A DNA stretch of 64,000 nt, taken from positions 620,001-684,000 of the forward strand of contig NZ_SIHX01000001.1 of assembly GCF_004320525.1 (NCBI RefSeq). The letters run 5' to 3'. A program made the translations under genes and the position numbers. Under the pieces are notes generated by a model. That model made no database searches. It had not been told where the DNA came from and saw nothing but the letters and a program-made list of their open reading frames with translations. Numbering within the stretch: position 1 is the stretch's first letter; every line of letters begins with the position of its first letter. This document shows, in pieces, positions 11,420 to 21,296 of this stretch. The stretch is from Arthrobacter sp. S39. Its GTDB lineage: Bacteria; Actinomycetota; Actinomycetes; Actinomycetales; Micrococcaceae.

Positions 11420-11711
11420 GGAATTCCTTTCAGCATGGCCTTCAGGGGATTCCCCGCTCGCAATGCGCCAGTGTGGCGCGAAGCCATGGAGCCGTTGGCG
11501 CTAGTATCTTGACTAGAGTCCACTGTAATACAGCCCTGTAAGGCACTAAGCACTGCCTGCTGCGCGCCCGGCGACGGAGAAGTTTCATTTATCGAAAGTC
11601 AGATCCCCGGCAAGTGACCCCAACAATCAAGGCCCGGCAGCCCCGGCGGCTACCCTGCACTGTGGTGACACCCCGGGTAGCGCCGGGCACCGACGAAACG
11701 GCTGCCAACGC
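11420..11711. other. Divergent intergenic region between GT2 and WecA-type genes
   Basis: These 292 bases hold no ORF I can support. The ribosome-binding site of the minus-strand GT2 gene lies at the left edge. A relatively AT-rich stretch around 11500-11545 (TAGTAT, TTGACT, TGTAATACAG) is the likely place for promoters in both directions, but no -35/-10 pair has convincing spacing. Confidence 0.4.
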
Positions 11712-12824
11712 ATGATCATGTACCTGCTTATGGGCCTGACGGCTGCCGTCGTGTCCTACGCGGCCACCTGGGGTGCCCGGGTGGTCGGCAACCGGCTTGA
11801 GCTCCACATGCCAATCCGCAGCCGCGACATGCATTCGACGCCGGTATCCCGGCTGGGCGGCGTGGCCATCTTCCTTGGGGTCCTGGTGGCACTGATCGTC
11901 GCCAGCCAGTCCTTCTTCGTCAAGGACATCTACCGCAACAACTTCTCGCCCTGGGGAGTCCTGGCAGGTGCGGTGGTGATCGTGCTGGTGGGCGTGGCCG
12001 ACGACCTGCTGGACATCCGCTGGTGGGTGAAGCTCATCGGGCAAAGCGCTGCGGCGCTGGTGGTGGCCATCTGGGGGGTCCGGATGACGATCGTTCCGTG
12101 GGTTCCGGAGCCGATCTTCCTGGAGAACGAGATGCTCCGGGTGGTCCTGACGGCCGGACTTATCGTGACCACCATGAATGCCTTCAATTTCATCGACGGG
12201 CTCGACGGGTTGGCGGCGGGCGTGGCCATCATCGGCGGCACCGCGTTCTTCTTCACCGCGTACTGGGTACACCGGAACGCCGTCCTCCTGGATTACTCGG
12301 ACCTGGCCACGCTGCTGACGGCGGTCCTGGTGGGCAGCTGCATCGGCTTCCTGCCGCACAACTGGTTCCCCTCCAAAATCTTCATGGGCGACTCCGGTGC
12401 CATGCTGATCGGACTGCTGATGGCATCGGCCGGTATCGTCTCCACCGGCCAGATCACCTCCGGTCTTTACGACCGGGCAAACGGTATTTCCACCGTTATA
12501 CCGATCCTGCTTCCGTTCGCCGTGCTCTTCCTGCCACTGCTGGACCTGGGCCTTGCCGTCATCCGGCGAACGGCACGCGGGCGCTCACCCTGGTCCGCGG
12601 ACCGCGGGCACCTCCACCACAAGCTGCTGGACATCGGCTACTCCCACCGGACCGTGGTGATTCTGATGTACCTATGGACCTGCGTCCTGTCGTTCGGTGG
12701 CCTGGCTTTTGCAGTGTTCCCCTGGCAGATCGTGCTGTCCGCCGACATCTTCGCAACCCTGGTGATGGGCCTGGTGACGGCGTGGCCGTACCTGAGCCGG
12801 CGGAGCTCGGAACCGGCGGCGTAA
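11712..12824 (+). CDS. WecA/MraY-family undecaprenyl-phosphate sugar-1-phosphate transferase
   Basis: Integral membrane enzyme (370 residues, about 10-11 spans) that transfers a UDP-HexNAc phosphosugar to undecaprenyl phosphate, starting teichoic acid or wall-polysaccharide synthesis. Family signatures are visible: DMHSTPVSRLGG near the N-terminus, GVADDLLDIRWW (metal/substrate Asp pair), NAFNFIDGLDGLA, FMGDSGAML, and the basic loop with HLHHKLLD that marks the WecA rather than the MraY branch. The start is ATG-ATC-ATG with no clear ribosome-binding site, so 11718 is equally possible. It probably feeds the WecG-type transferase upstream. Confidence 0.92.
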   Translation: MIMYLLMGLTAAVVSYAATWGARVVGNRLELHMPIRSRDMHSTPVSRLGGVAIFLGVLVALIVASQSFFVKDIYRNNFSPWGVLAGAVVIVLVGVADDLLDIRWWVKLIGQSAAALVVAIWGVRMTIVPWVPEPIFLENEMLRVVLTAGLIVTTMNAFNFIDGLDGLAAGVAIIGGTAFFFTAYWVHRNAVLLDYSDLATLLTAVLVGSCIGFLPHNWFPSKIFMGDSGAMLIGLLMASAGIVSTGQITSGLYDRANGISTVIPILLPFAVLFLPLLDLGLAVIRRTARGRSPWSADRGHLHHKLLDIGYSHRTVVILMYLWTCVLSFGGLAFAVFPWQIVLSADIFATLVMGLVTAWPYLSRRSSEPAA

Positions 12825-12852
12825 CGCCGTTCGGAAATATTTCTATCTCGTG

Positions 12853-12858
12853 TAGAAT
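12853..12858 (+). promoter_or_regulatory. Candidate -10 of the ATP synthase operon
   Basis: TAGAAT sits in an AT-rich patch between the WecA-type stop and the first atp gene, which would give a leader of about 65 nt. Seventeen bases upstream is TTCGGA, a weak -35. Confidence 0.45.
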
Positions 12859-12929
12859 TTAGGGGCAGCTCAAAGCTGCCCTCCACCCCACTCCTGGCTG
12901 CTTGCCAGGGTACCGACGATTGGGATCAC

Positions 12930-13412
12930 GTGACCTCCAACGCCGACTCCGGACCCGCGTCCGGCAACGGACCCGTTGGTGTTTCCGGTCCCACCCGGTC
13001 CCTGTGGCTTCGCCTCCTCGCACTCAGTTCGGTGGCTGCCGCGGCCGGCCTGGTCCTGTGCTCCGTCATCGCCGCTTTTATGGTTGGCGTGAACGGCGCA
13101 CTGTCGGCTGCCTTTGGTGGACTGCTGGTGATGCTGTTCTTCGGAATCAGCCTGCTGGTGGGCCACTTCGTCGGACGCAGCAATCCCTCGGGAGCCATCG
13201 GGGTTTTCGTCGCGACGTACTTCATCAAAGTCGTGGGGTTCGCTGTCGTCCTGTTCCTTATCGGGGCTCCGGAATGGCTGGATGGCCGTTGGTTCCTGAT
13301 CGGTGCCGTCGTCGCCGTCGTGCTGTGGCAGGCGGCGGAGATCTACGGCTTCAGCAAGGCCCGGCTGCAAATCTACAACGACCCCGAGACCAAGGAACCG
13401 CGCGATGTCTGA
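12930..13412 (+). CDS. AtpI-like four-helix membrane protein heading the atp operon
   Basis: The 160-residue protein has a hydrophilic N-terminus of about 22 residues and four predicted membrane helices (about 29-50, 55-77, 90-112, 118-137), ending in a charged tail. Size, topology and position as the first atp gene fit the UncI/AtpI family, whose members help c-ring assembly or Mg2+ supply. Sequence in this family is poorly conserved, so the call leans on context. GTG start; the 3' end overlaps the next gene by 8 bases. Confidence 0.65.
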   Translation: MTSNADSGPASGNGPVGVSGPTRSLWLRLLALSSVAAAAGLVLCSVIAAFMVGVNGALSAAFGGLLVMLFFGISLLVGHFVGRSNPSGAIGVFVATYFIKVVGFAVVLFLIGAPEWLDGRWFLIGAVVAVVLWQAAEIYGFSKARLQIYNDPETKEPRDV

Positions 13413-13743
13413 TCGTAAGCGAGCAGGAAACGGCGGCTCTTCCAAACCTCGGGTAACCGGTTCCGCACCAGGTGTGTCCACTGAAAACAACGACGGCGGA
13501 TACAACGCCGGAATGGCTGTCTTCAGCTACATAATTGGCGGAATCATCGTCTGGAGTTTGATAGGGTGGGGTCTGGATAATCTGTGGGGAACCCGCTGGA
13601 TCGTGCTCGCAGGCGCTCTGCTTGGAGCTGTCGGAGGATTTTATCTTTCCCACATGCATGGCCTTACCAGTCACAGAAACACAGCCGGTAAGAGCGGCGC
13701 AGACAGCGGTCCGTCCGCGGACGGAAACACTAATGCCAAATAA
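13405..13743 (+). CDS. AtpZ/AtpI-family small membrane protein
   Basis: Protein of 112 residues with two membrane helices and the compact family pattern GWGLDNLWGTRW...GALLGAVGGFYL, as in AtpZ-type F1Fo-ATPase accessory proteins linked to Mg2+/Ca2+ transport or Fo assembly. The N-terminal 35 residues are basic and polar, and the last 25 are Ser/Gly/Asp-rich. The ATG at 13405 overlaps the upstream gene by 8 bases. An 81-base gap separates it from atpB. Confidence 0.75.
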   Translation: MSDRKRAGNGGSSKPRVTGSAPGVSTENNDGGYNAGMAVFSYIIGGIIVWSLIGWGLDNLWGTRWIVLAGALLGAVGGFYLSHMHGLTSHRNTAGKSGADSGPSADGNTNAK

Positions 13744-13824
13744 TTTCACACGGGGAACAGCGGAGCGCAAATCCGCGGATCCCCGACCAACGCCCAATGA
13801 TGGACACTGCAGAGAGGAAACGCG

Positions 13825-14625
13825 TTGATCGCGCTTGCGCTCCCGGCCCAAGATTCAGGAGAGTTCACTCCTCCTGGAATTGAAGAAATGCACCTGCCGG
13901 CAATCCTGCCGTGGGGGGCGGCAGACGGATTCTCCAAGCAGATGCTGCTGGTAATCCTGTCGGTCGTCATTATCGCCACATTCTTTCTGCTAGCTGCACG
14001 GAAGCAGCAGCTTGTCCCCGGCAAGCTCCAGTTCGCTGGTGAAATGGCCTACGGCTTTGTGCGTAACAGCATCGCCAAGGACATTATCGGCGGCAAAGAC
14101 TTTATGAAGTACGTCCCGCTGTTGTTCAGCCTCTTCTTCTTTATCCTTGTGAACAACATTTACGGCGCAATCCCCGTGATCCAGCTTCCGAGCTTCTCGC
14201 ACGTCGGCGGAGCCTATGTCCTTGCGGGCATCGTCTACTTCACCTGGATTGGCATCGGCATCAAGAAGAACGGCATCAAGTACTTCAAGCTGGCCACCGT
14301 GCCGTCCGGAGTCCCGTTCTACATCCTGCCCATCGTGGTCCCGATCGAGATCATCTCCAACTTCCTGGTCCGCCCGGTCACGCACAGCCTCCGTCTGTTC
14401 GCCACCATGCTGGCCGGCCACCTCATCGTGATGCTTGCCGGCTCCGGCATCGAGTACCTCGTTATGCAGGAAAACCTGCTGCTGAAGGGCACCTCGGTCC
14501 TGGTCCTGGTTGGCGCCATCGCCATGTACATGCTGGAAGCGCTGATCATGGCGCTCCAGGCGTACGTCTTTACCCTGCTGACTGCCATCTACATCGAAGG
14601 CGCTCTGCACGCGGACAGCCACTAG
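13825..14625 (+). CDS. atpB: ATP synthase Fo subunit a
   Basis: Forms the proton half-channels next to the c-ring. The 266-residue membrane protein has the highly conserved helix RPVTHSLRLFATMLAGH, carrying the essential stator arginine (SLRLF), and a GGAYVL...FFFILVNNIYG region. TTG start, supported by GAGAGG 7 bases upstream. Gaps of about 80 bases on each side are longer than elsewhere in the operon. Confidence 0.97.
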   Translation: MIALALPAQDSGEFTPPGIEEMHLPAILPWGAADGFSKQMLLVILSVVIIATFFLLAARKQQLVPGKLQFAGEMAYGFVRNSIAKDIIGGKDFMKYVPLLFSLFFFILVNNIYGAIPVIQLPSFSHVGGAYVLAGIVYFTWIGIGIKKNGIKYFKLATVPSGVPFYILPIVVPIEIISNFLVRPVTHSLRLFATMLAGHLIVMLAGSGIEYLVMQENLLLKGTSVLVLVGAIAMYMLEALIMALQAYVFTLLTAIYIEGALHADSH

Positions 14626-14703
14626 GCTCCCAAAATCTTCCCCTTGCGGGGATGAAGCAAACCAAACAACCTGCCACACAGATGGCATCTTGAAAGGAAT
14701 AAA

Positions 14704-14907
14704 ATGGAAGGCAATCTCAACCTCGTAGGTTACGGTCTGTCCGCAATCGGCGGTGGTATCGGTGTTGGTCTCGTGTTCGCTGCCTACATCAACGGCGTCG
14801 CACGCCAGCCGGAAGCACAGCGCGTCCTGCAGCCGATCGCATTCCTCGGCCTCGCGCTGACTGAAGCCCTCGCCATCCTCGGCCTGGTCTTCGCTTTCGT
14901 TCTCTAA
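14704..14907 (+). CDS. atpE: ATP synthase Fo subunit c
   Basis: A 67-residue hairpin of two membrane helices that oligomerises into the proton-driven rotor ring. The polar loop ARQPEAQ is at residues 33-39, and the ion-binding carboxylate is E54 in ALTEALAIL. The glycine-rich first helix reads [13 protein letters not shown] preceded by GAAAGGAA. No Na+-type ligand set is evident, so proton coupling is expected. Confidence 0.98.
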   Translation: MEGNLNLVGYGLSAIGGGIGVGLVFAAYINGVARQPEAQRVLQPIAFLGLALTEALAILGLVFAFVL

Positions 14908-14960
14908 GTCTGACGAACCAAGCGAACATCCAGAACCGAGTAGATAAGGACGGGTGAATT

Positions 14961-15512
14961 ATGAATCAGCTGATCATCTCAGCCGCCACAGAGGGCGCAA
15001 CCAGCCCTCTGATGCCCAATGTCTGGGAAATGGGCGTCGTCCTCGTCGGCTTTGCTGTCCTCATGTACATCGTGGTCAAGTTCATTGTCCCGATGTTCGA
15101 GAAGACTTTCGCAGAGCGTGCCGAGGCCATCGAAGGTGGCATCGCCAAAGCTGAAAAGGCCCAGGCTGAGGCCTCCGCTGCACTCGAGGAATACAAGCAG
15201 CAGCTGAACGACGCCCGCGCCGAAGCCAACCGCATCCGCGAGGAAGCCCGTGCCGAAGGCGCTCAGATCCTCGCCGATCTGAAGGAAAAGGCGGCTGCAG
15301 AGTCCGCCCGCATCACCGCGCAGGCGCACGTGCAGATCGAATCGGAGCGCCAGGCCGCTGTTGTGTCCCTGCGCTCCGAGGTGGGCACGCTGGCCACCAC
15401 CCTGGCAGGACGCATTGTTGGTGAAGCACTCACCGATGACGAGCGTTCGGCCCGCGTTGTTGACCGCTTCCTGGCAGATCTGGAGAACCAGAACGCAGGT
15501 GCAGCTCAGTAA
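14961..15512 (+). CDS. atpF: ATP synthase Fo subunit b
   Basis: Peripheral stalk subunit of 183 residues: one N-terminal membrane helix (about 22-44) followed by a long Ala/Glu/Arg/Lys-rich coiled coil (KAEKAQAEASAALEEY...). It is a stand-alone b subunit. There is no b-delta fusion of the mycobacterial type. ATG start; the stop overlaps the atpH start by one base (TAATG). Confidence 0.96.
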   Translation: MNQLIISAATEGATSPLMPNVWEMGVVLVGFAVLMYIVVKFIVPMFEKTFAERAEAIEGGIAKAEKAQAEASAALEEYKQQLNDARAEANRIREEARAEGAQILADLKEKAAAESARITAQAHVQIESERQAAVVSLRSEVGTLATTLAGRIVGEALTDDERSARVVDRFLADLENQNAGAAQ

Positions 15513-16339
15513 TGGCAGGTATATCGAGCGAATCGCTGGCCACAGCACTGACCGCGTTGGAAGCCAAGCTTCCCACCGCCTCGCTGCAGCTGGCTAAGGA
15601 ACTCTTCGGAATCCTGGGAACGGTGGACAGCTCGGCTGGCTTGCGCCGCGCCCTGACTGACCCGTCCCGCAGCGGTGACGAAAAGTCGGCGCTGGTCAAG
15701 CAGCTGGTTGGCGGGAAAGTCTCCGCTGATGCTGCGGATATCGCGGGCGGACTGGCCAGTTTGCGCTGGGCATCGGCACGAGATATCGGCGATGCACTCG
15801 AGACTCTTGCCGCAACGGTGGTCATCGCCGTCGCTGAAAACAAGTCGGCCGTTTCTGCCTCCGGAATCTCTGGGCTGGAAGAGCTGGAGAACGATCTGTT
15901 CTCCTTCAACCAGGCCGTTGCCTCCAGCCACGAGGTACAACGTGCTCTGTCCGAACCACAGGCAAGCGGTGCTGCAAAGACCACCCTCACGGAGAGGCTG
16001 GTTCCTGGCGCAAGCGAGGCAGCCAAAGTCCTCATCGGCCAGGCAGTCTCCCAGCCCCGCGGCCTCAAGCCGACCAGGCTTGTGGCCCGGTTCGCCGAAC
16101 TGGCGGCCAAGCGGCAGCAGCGCTGGATTGCAACGGTCAGCGTCACCCGTCCTTTGACGGAGACGCAGTTCAGCCGCCTCCAGACAGGGCTCAACTCCCT
16201 GTATGGTCGCGAGCTCAAGGTCAACCTCAGTGTTGACCCTGCACTGATCGGTGGAATCCGTGTCCAGGTGGGCGACGAAGTGCTTGACGCTTCCGTGGTC
16301 TCCCGTCTGGGCCAGCTTCACCGCCAACTGGCCGGCTAG
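15512..16339 (+). CDS. atpH: ATP synthase F1 subunit delta (long actinobacterial form)
   Basis: Links F1 to the peripheral stalk. At 275 residues it is about 100 longer than the E. coli subunit, as in many Actinobacteria. The C-terminal half carries the usual SVTRPLTETQFSRL and the signature DPALIGGIRVQVGDEVLDASV. The N-terminal half repeats a helical OSCP-like arrangement. It overlaps atpF by one base, so it is translationally coupled. Confidence 0.95.
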   Translation: MAGISSESLATALTALEAKLPTASLQLAKELFGILGTVDSSAGLRRALTDPSRSGDEKSALVKQLVGGKVSADAADIAGGLASLRWASARDIGDALETLAATVVIAVAENKSAVSASGISGLEELENDLFSFNQAVASSHEVQRALSEPQASGAAKTTLTERLVPGASEAAKVLIGQAVSQPRGLKPTRLVARFAELAAKRQQRWIATVSVTRPLTETQFSRLQTGLNSLYGRELKVNLSVDPALIGGIRVQVGDEVLDASVVSRLGQLHRQLAG

Positions 16340-16374
16340 CCGGACAAGCACAACTTAACTGATAGAAACCCCGG

Positions 16375-16393
16375 TCATCGTGAGCAACGATGA
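16375..16393 (+). other. Intercistronic stem-loop before atpA
   Basis: TCATCGT (16375-16381) and ACGATGA (16387-16393) pair around the loop GAGCA. The hairpin lies between the atpH stop and the atpA ribosome-binding site. No U-run follows, so it is unlikely to be a terminator. Confidence 0.45.
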
Positions 16394-16422
16394 TCACGAA
16401 AACAGGAGAGCAGGGACTGCAG

Positions 16423-18060
16423 ATGGCCGAATTGACCATCAACGCCGACGACGTCCGTAATGCGTTGAACGAGTTCGCGGCGTCCTACGAACCCGGAAAC
16501 GCAGAACGCGTAGAGGTTGGCCGCGTAACCGCCGCAAGTGACGGCATCGCCCGTGTTGAGGGCCTTCCCTCGGTCATGGCGAACGAGCTGCTTCGCTTCG
16601 AGGACGGCACCCTGGGCCTCGCCCAGAACCTTGACGTCCGCGAAATCGGTGTCATCATCCTCGGTGACTTCACTGGCATCGAAGAAGGCCAGGAAGTTCA
16701 CCGCACCGGTGAGATCCTGTCCGTGCCGGTGGGCGACGCGTTCCTCGGACGCGTTGTTGACCCGCTGGGCCAGCCGATCGATGACCTCGGCGAGATCAAG
16801 GCTGAGACCACCCGTGCGCTTGAACTTCAGGCACCCGGCGTGACCCAGCGCAAGTCGGTCCACGAACCGATGCAGACCGGACTCAAGGCCATCGACGCCA
16901 TGATCCCGATCGGCCGTGGCCAGCGTCAGCTCATCATTGGTGACCGCCAGACCGGCAAGACGGCCATCGCCGTTGACACGATCATCAACCAGAAGGCCAA
17001 CTGGGCTTCCGGGGATGTCACCAAGCAGGTCCGCTGCGTCTACGTCGGTGTTGGCCAGAAGGCTTCCACCATCGCAGCCGTCCGGCAGACCCTTGAGGAC
17101 CACGGCGCACTGGAGTACACCACCATCGTGGCGTCTCCTGCGTCCGACCCCGCCGGCTTCAAGTACTTGGCTCCCTACGCCGGTTCGGCCATCGGCCAGC
17201 ACTGGATGTACGGCGGCAAGCACGTTCTGGTGATCTTCGATGACCTGTCCAAGCAGGCCGAAGCCTACCGTGCAGTGTCGCTGCTGCTGCGCCGCCCGCC
17301 GGGACGCGAAGCCTACCCGGGCGACGTCTTCTACTTGCACTCCCGCCTGCTGGAGCGTTGTGCAAAGCTCTCCGACGAACTCGGTGCCGGCTCGATGACC
17401 GGTCTGCCGATCGTTGAGACCAAGGCAAACGACGTTTCCGCGTACATCCCGACCAACGTGATCTCGATCACCGACGGCCAGATCTTCCTCCAGTCGGACC
17501 TCTTCAACGCCAACCAGCGTCCCGCTGTTGACGTTGGTGTGTCGGTGTCCCGCGTTGGTGGCGCCGCCCAGGTCAAGTCCATGAAGAAGGTCTCCGGTAC
17601 GTTGAAGCTGGACCTGGCCCAGTACCGCGACATGCAGGCATTCGCCATGTTCGCTTCGGACCTGGATGCGGCTTCACGCCAGCAGCTGACCCGTGGTGCA
17701 CGCCTGATGGAACTGCTCAAGCAGGGCCAGTACTCGCCGTTCCCGGTCGAGGACCAGGTTGTGTCCATCTGGGCAGGTACCAAGGGCTACCTCGACGACG
17801 TTCCGGTTGAAGACATCAGCCGCTTCGAGTCCGAGTTCCTGGAGCACCTCAAGCACAAGTCCTCGATCCTCACCACGCTGGCTCAGACCAACGTGCTGGA
17901 CGACGACACCGCAGAAGCACTGAAGACCGCGATCGTGGACTTCAAAAAGGGCTTCTTCGGCGAGGGTGACAACCACCTGGTAGGTGCCGGCCACGAGGAG
18001 CACGATGCTATCTCCGGTGCCGAAGTCGACCAGGAAAAAATCGTCAAGCAGAAGCGCTAG
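16423..18060 (+). CDS. atpA: ATP synthase F1 subunit alpha
   Basis: Non-catalytic nucleotide-binding subunit of 545 residues. The Walker A loop GDRQTGKT is at 173-180, and the conserved Rossmann-type core and [20 protein letters not shown] stretch are present. I chose the ATG at 16423 ([15 protein letters not shown]), with CAGGGA and AGGAG just upstream. An in-frame ATG at 16390 lacks a ribosome-binding site and lies inside the preceding hairpin. The C-terminal 30 residues extend past the usual end and are charged. Confidence 0.98.
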   Translation: MAELTINADDVRNALNEFAASYEPGNAERVEVGRVTAASDGIARVEGLPSVMANELLRFEDGTLGLAQNLDVREIGVIILGDFTGIEEGQEVHRTGEILSVPVGDAFLGRVVDPLGQPIDDLGEIKAETTRALELQAPGVTQRKSVHEPMQTGLKAIDAMIPIGRGQRQLIIGDRQTGKTAIAVDTIINQKANWASGDVTKQVRCVYVGVGQKASTIAAVRQTLEDHGALEYTTIVASPASDPAGFKYLAPYAGSAIGQHWMYGGKHVLVIFDDLSKQAEAYRAVSLLLRRPPGREAYPGDVFYLHSRLLERCAKLSDELGAGSMTGLPIVETKANDVSAYIPTNVISITDGQIFLQSDLFNANQRPAVDVGVSVSRVGGAAQVKSMKKVSGTLKLDLAQYRDMQAFAMFASDLDAASRQQLTRGARLMELLKQGQYSPFPVEDQVVSIWAGTKGYLDDVPVEDISRFESEFLEHLKHKSSILTTLAQTNVLDDDTAEALKTAIVDFKKGFFGEGDNHLVGAGHEEHDAISGAEVDQEKIVKQKR

Positions 18061-18070
18061 TTCCGCTGGA

Positions 18071-18105
18071 CGGGTGCGCCGGACCCAATGGGTCCGGCGC
18101 ACCCG
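18071..18105 (+). other. Perfect 16-bp stem-loop between atpA and atpG
   Basis: The arms 18071-18086 and 18090-18105 pair without mismatch around a 3-base AAT loop, 11 bases after the atpA stop. The GC-rich stem is followed by CTTCGG rather than a U-run, and the operon continues. A role in stabilising the upstream mRNA or setting alpha/beta versus gamma expression is plausible, as shown for processing hairpins in other atp operons. That role is inferred here. Confidence 0.7.
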
Positions 18106-18133
18106 GTCTTCGGAATCTTAGGAAAGGATAAGT

Positions 18134-19024
18134 ATGGGAGCCCAGATCCGGGTCTACCGCCAGAAGATCAGCTCGACGACGTCGATGCGTAAGATCTTCA
18201 AGGCGATGGAACTGATCGCTACCTCGCGCATCGGCAAGGCCCGTGCGCGCGTAGCAGCTTCACTGCCTTACGCGAACGCCATCACGCGCGCCGTTTCTGC
18301 TGTCGCCAGCCAAAGCGAAATCGACCACCCGCTGACCACTGAGCCGGAGCAGATCCGCCGTGCCGCAGTCCTGGTAATTACCTCGGACCGTGGCCTGGCA
18401 GGTTCCTACTCGGCGAGTGTGCTCAAGCAGGCGGAAGGTCTCAACGAGCTGCTCCACGCTGAAGGCAAGGAAGTCAAGACCTACCTCGTCGGCCGTAAGG
18501 GCCAGGCGTACTACGATTTCCGGAACCGCGAGTACGCGCGGGTCTGGACCGGCGGCACGGACGCCCCCGAATTCGCCACCGCGCGCGAAGTCGGAGAAGC
18601 GCTGCTGACGGACTTCGCAACGGCCTACGAAGAGGGCGGCGTGGACGAAATCCACGTTGTTTACACCCGCTTCAAGTCCATGGTCACCCAGGAGCCGACG
18701 GTCATCCGCCTGCTCCCGCTCGAGGTCGTGGAAGAGCAGGCCGCTTCGGAATCGGAGCTCCTGCCGCTGTACGAGTTCGAACCGGAAACGGAGCAGGTCC
18801 TCGATGCCCTGCTGCCGCGCTACATCGAATCCCGTATCTTCGCAGCCATGTTGCAGGCAGCAGCTTCCGAGCTTGCTGCACGCCAGCGGGCGATGAAGTC
18901 CGCCGGCGACAACGCGACGGACCTGATCAAGAAGTACACGCGTCTGCGCAACACGGCCCGCCAGGCCGAGATCACGCAGGAGCTTTCCGAAATCGTTGCC
19001 GGCGCCGACGCCCTCGCGTCCTAG
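18134..19024 (+). CDS. atpG: ATP synthase F1 subunit gamma
   Basis: Central rotor shaft, 296 residues. The N-terminal helix starts [12 protein letters not shown] and has the family pattern [16 protein letters not shown]. The C-terminal helix contains the signature [22 protein letters not shown] mid-protein region ([20 protein letters not shown]) gives the alpha/beta domain. ATG start with AGGAAAGGA upstream. Confidence 0.97.
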   Translation: MGAQIRVYRQKISSTTSMRKIFKAMELIATSRIGKARARVAASLPYANAITRAVSAVASQSEIDHPLTTEPEQIRRAAVLVITSDRGLAGSYSASVLKQAEGLNELLHAEGKEVKTYLVGRKGQAYYDFRNREYARVWTGGTDAPEFATAREVGEALLTDFATAYEEGGVDEIHVVYTRFKSMVTQEPTVIRLLPLEVVEEQAASESELLPLYEFEPETEQVLDALLPRYIESRIFAAMLQAAASELAARQRAMKSAGDNATDLIKKYTRLRNTARQAEITQELSEIVAGADALAS

Positions 19025-20563
<1,539 letters not shown>

Positions 20564-20564
20564 T

Positions 20565-20849
20565 ATGGCTGAGCTTGAGGTTGAGATTGTCGCAGCGGAC
20601 CGCTTCATCTGGTCCGGAGCGGCCACGATGGTCAAGGCCCGCACCAGCGATGGTGAGATCGGAATCCTGCCCGGCCACTCGCCCCTGCTGGCGATCCTGG
20701 CCGAAGGTGAACTGGCGATCCAGCCGGTTTCCGGTGACCGAATTGCGGTAGTGGTTGACGGCGGATTCTTCTCCGTCGACAACAACCGCGTGGTTATTGT
20801 TGCTGACAACGCCCAGCTGGGCGACGCGGCTACTGCTGGGATCCGCTAG
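20565..20849 (+). CDS. atpC: ATP synthase F1 subunit epsilon
   Basis: Rotor-foot subunit and intrinsic ATPase inhibitor. At 94 residues it contains the beta-sandwich domain (VEIVAADRFIWSGAA, GEIGILPGHSPLLAIL, VDGGFFSVDNNRVVI) and only a very short C-terminus. The two-helix inhibitory hairpin of longer epsilons is largely absent. Short epsilons of this type occur in other Actinobacteria. The start follows the atpD stop after one base. Confidence 0.96.
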   Translation: MAELEVEIVAADRFIWSGAATMVKARTSDGEIGILPGHSPLLAILAEGELAIQPVSGDRIAVVVDGGFFSVDNNRVVIVADNAQLGDAATAGIR

Positions 20850-20859
20850 CACGACCTTG

Positions 20860-21291
20860 ATGGACGCACCGAGTCTTCCGTTCATCGCCATGGCAATCGC
20901 TTTTGGATTGCTGATATTTGCACTGTGTCTTTCCGGGGTGCGCCGCTTCAATCTGCGGCGCGCCCTGGGCACGGTGGACGCCTCCATTTGCGTAGCTGGA
21001 AACAGCTGGCAGATGGGGGTTTGTCGTTACCAGGACAACGACCTCGAGTGGTTCCGGCTGCTCTCCCTGAGCGTCCGTCCCAAGCACAAGTTCAAGCGGA
21101 GTTCCCTGGAACTGCTGGGCCGCCGCAAGCCGACGGAAGCAGAAGCCGTAAAAGTCCAGCCCGACGTCGTCATTGTGGAGCTGCGCTACGAGGGCCAGGA
21201 CCTGAGGCTCGCCATGAAATTCGACGCCTACACCGGGCTCTCCTCGTGGCTTGAAGCCGGGCCGGTCATCGGTGTGGGGACCTGGCGCTAG
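20860..21291 (+). CDS. DUF2550 membrane-anchored protein
   Basis: A 143-residue protein with one N-terminal membrane helix (about residues 6-26) and a cytoplasmic domain with conserved tryptophan/arginine positions (GNSWQMGVCRYQDNDLEWFRL, VRPKHKFKRSSLELLGRR). This is the DUF2550 family, which in Actinobacteria habitually sits right after atpC; its function is unknown. ATG 10 bases past the atpC stop. The next gene starts 5 bases downstream, so the operon may continue into the esterase pair. Confidence 0.8.
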   Translation: MDAPSLPFIAMAIAFGLLIFALCLSGVRRFNLRRALGTVDASICVAGNSWQMGVCRYQDNDLEWFRLLSLSVRPKHKFKRSSLELLGRRKPTEAEAVKVQPDVVIVELRYEGQDLRLAMKFDAYTGLSSWLEAGPVIGVGTWR

Positions 21292-21296
21292 CCGGC

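Noticed and set aside
16390..16422. Upstream ATG for atpA
   Set aside because: It lies in a hairpin and lacks a ribosome-binding site. The ATG at 16423 gives the family start MAEL and has purine-rich sequence upstream.
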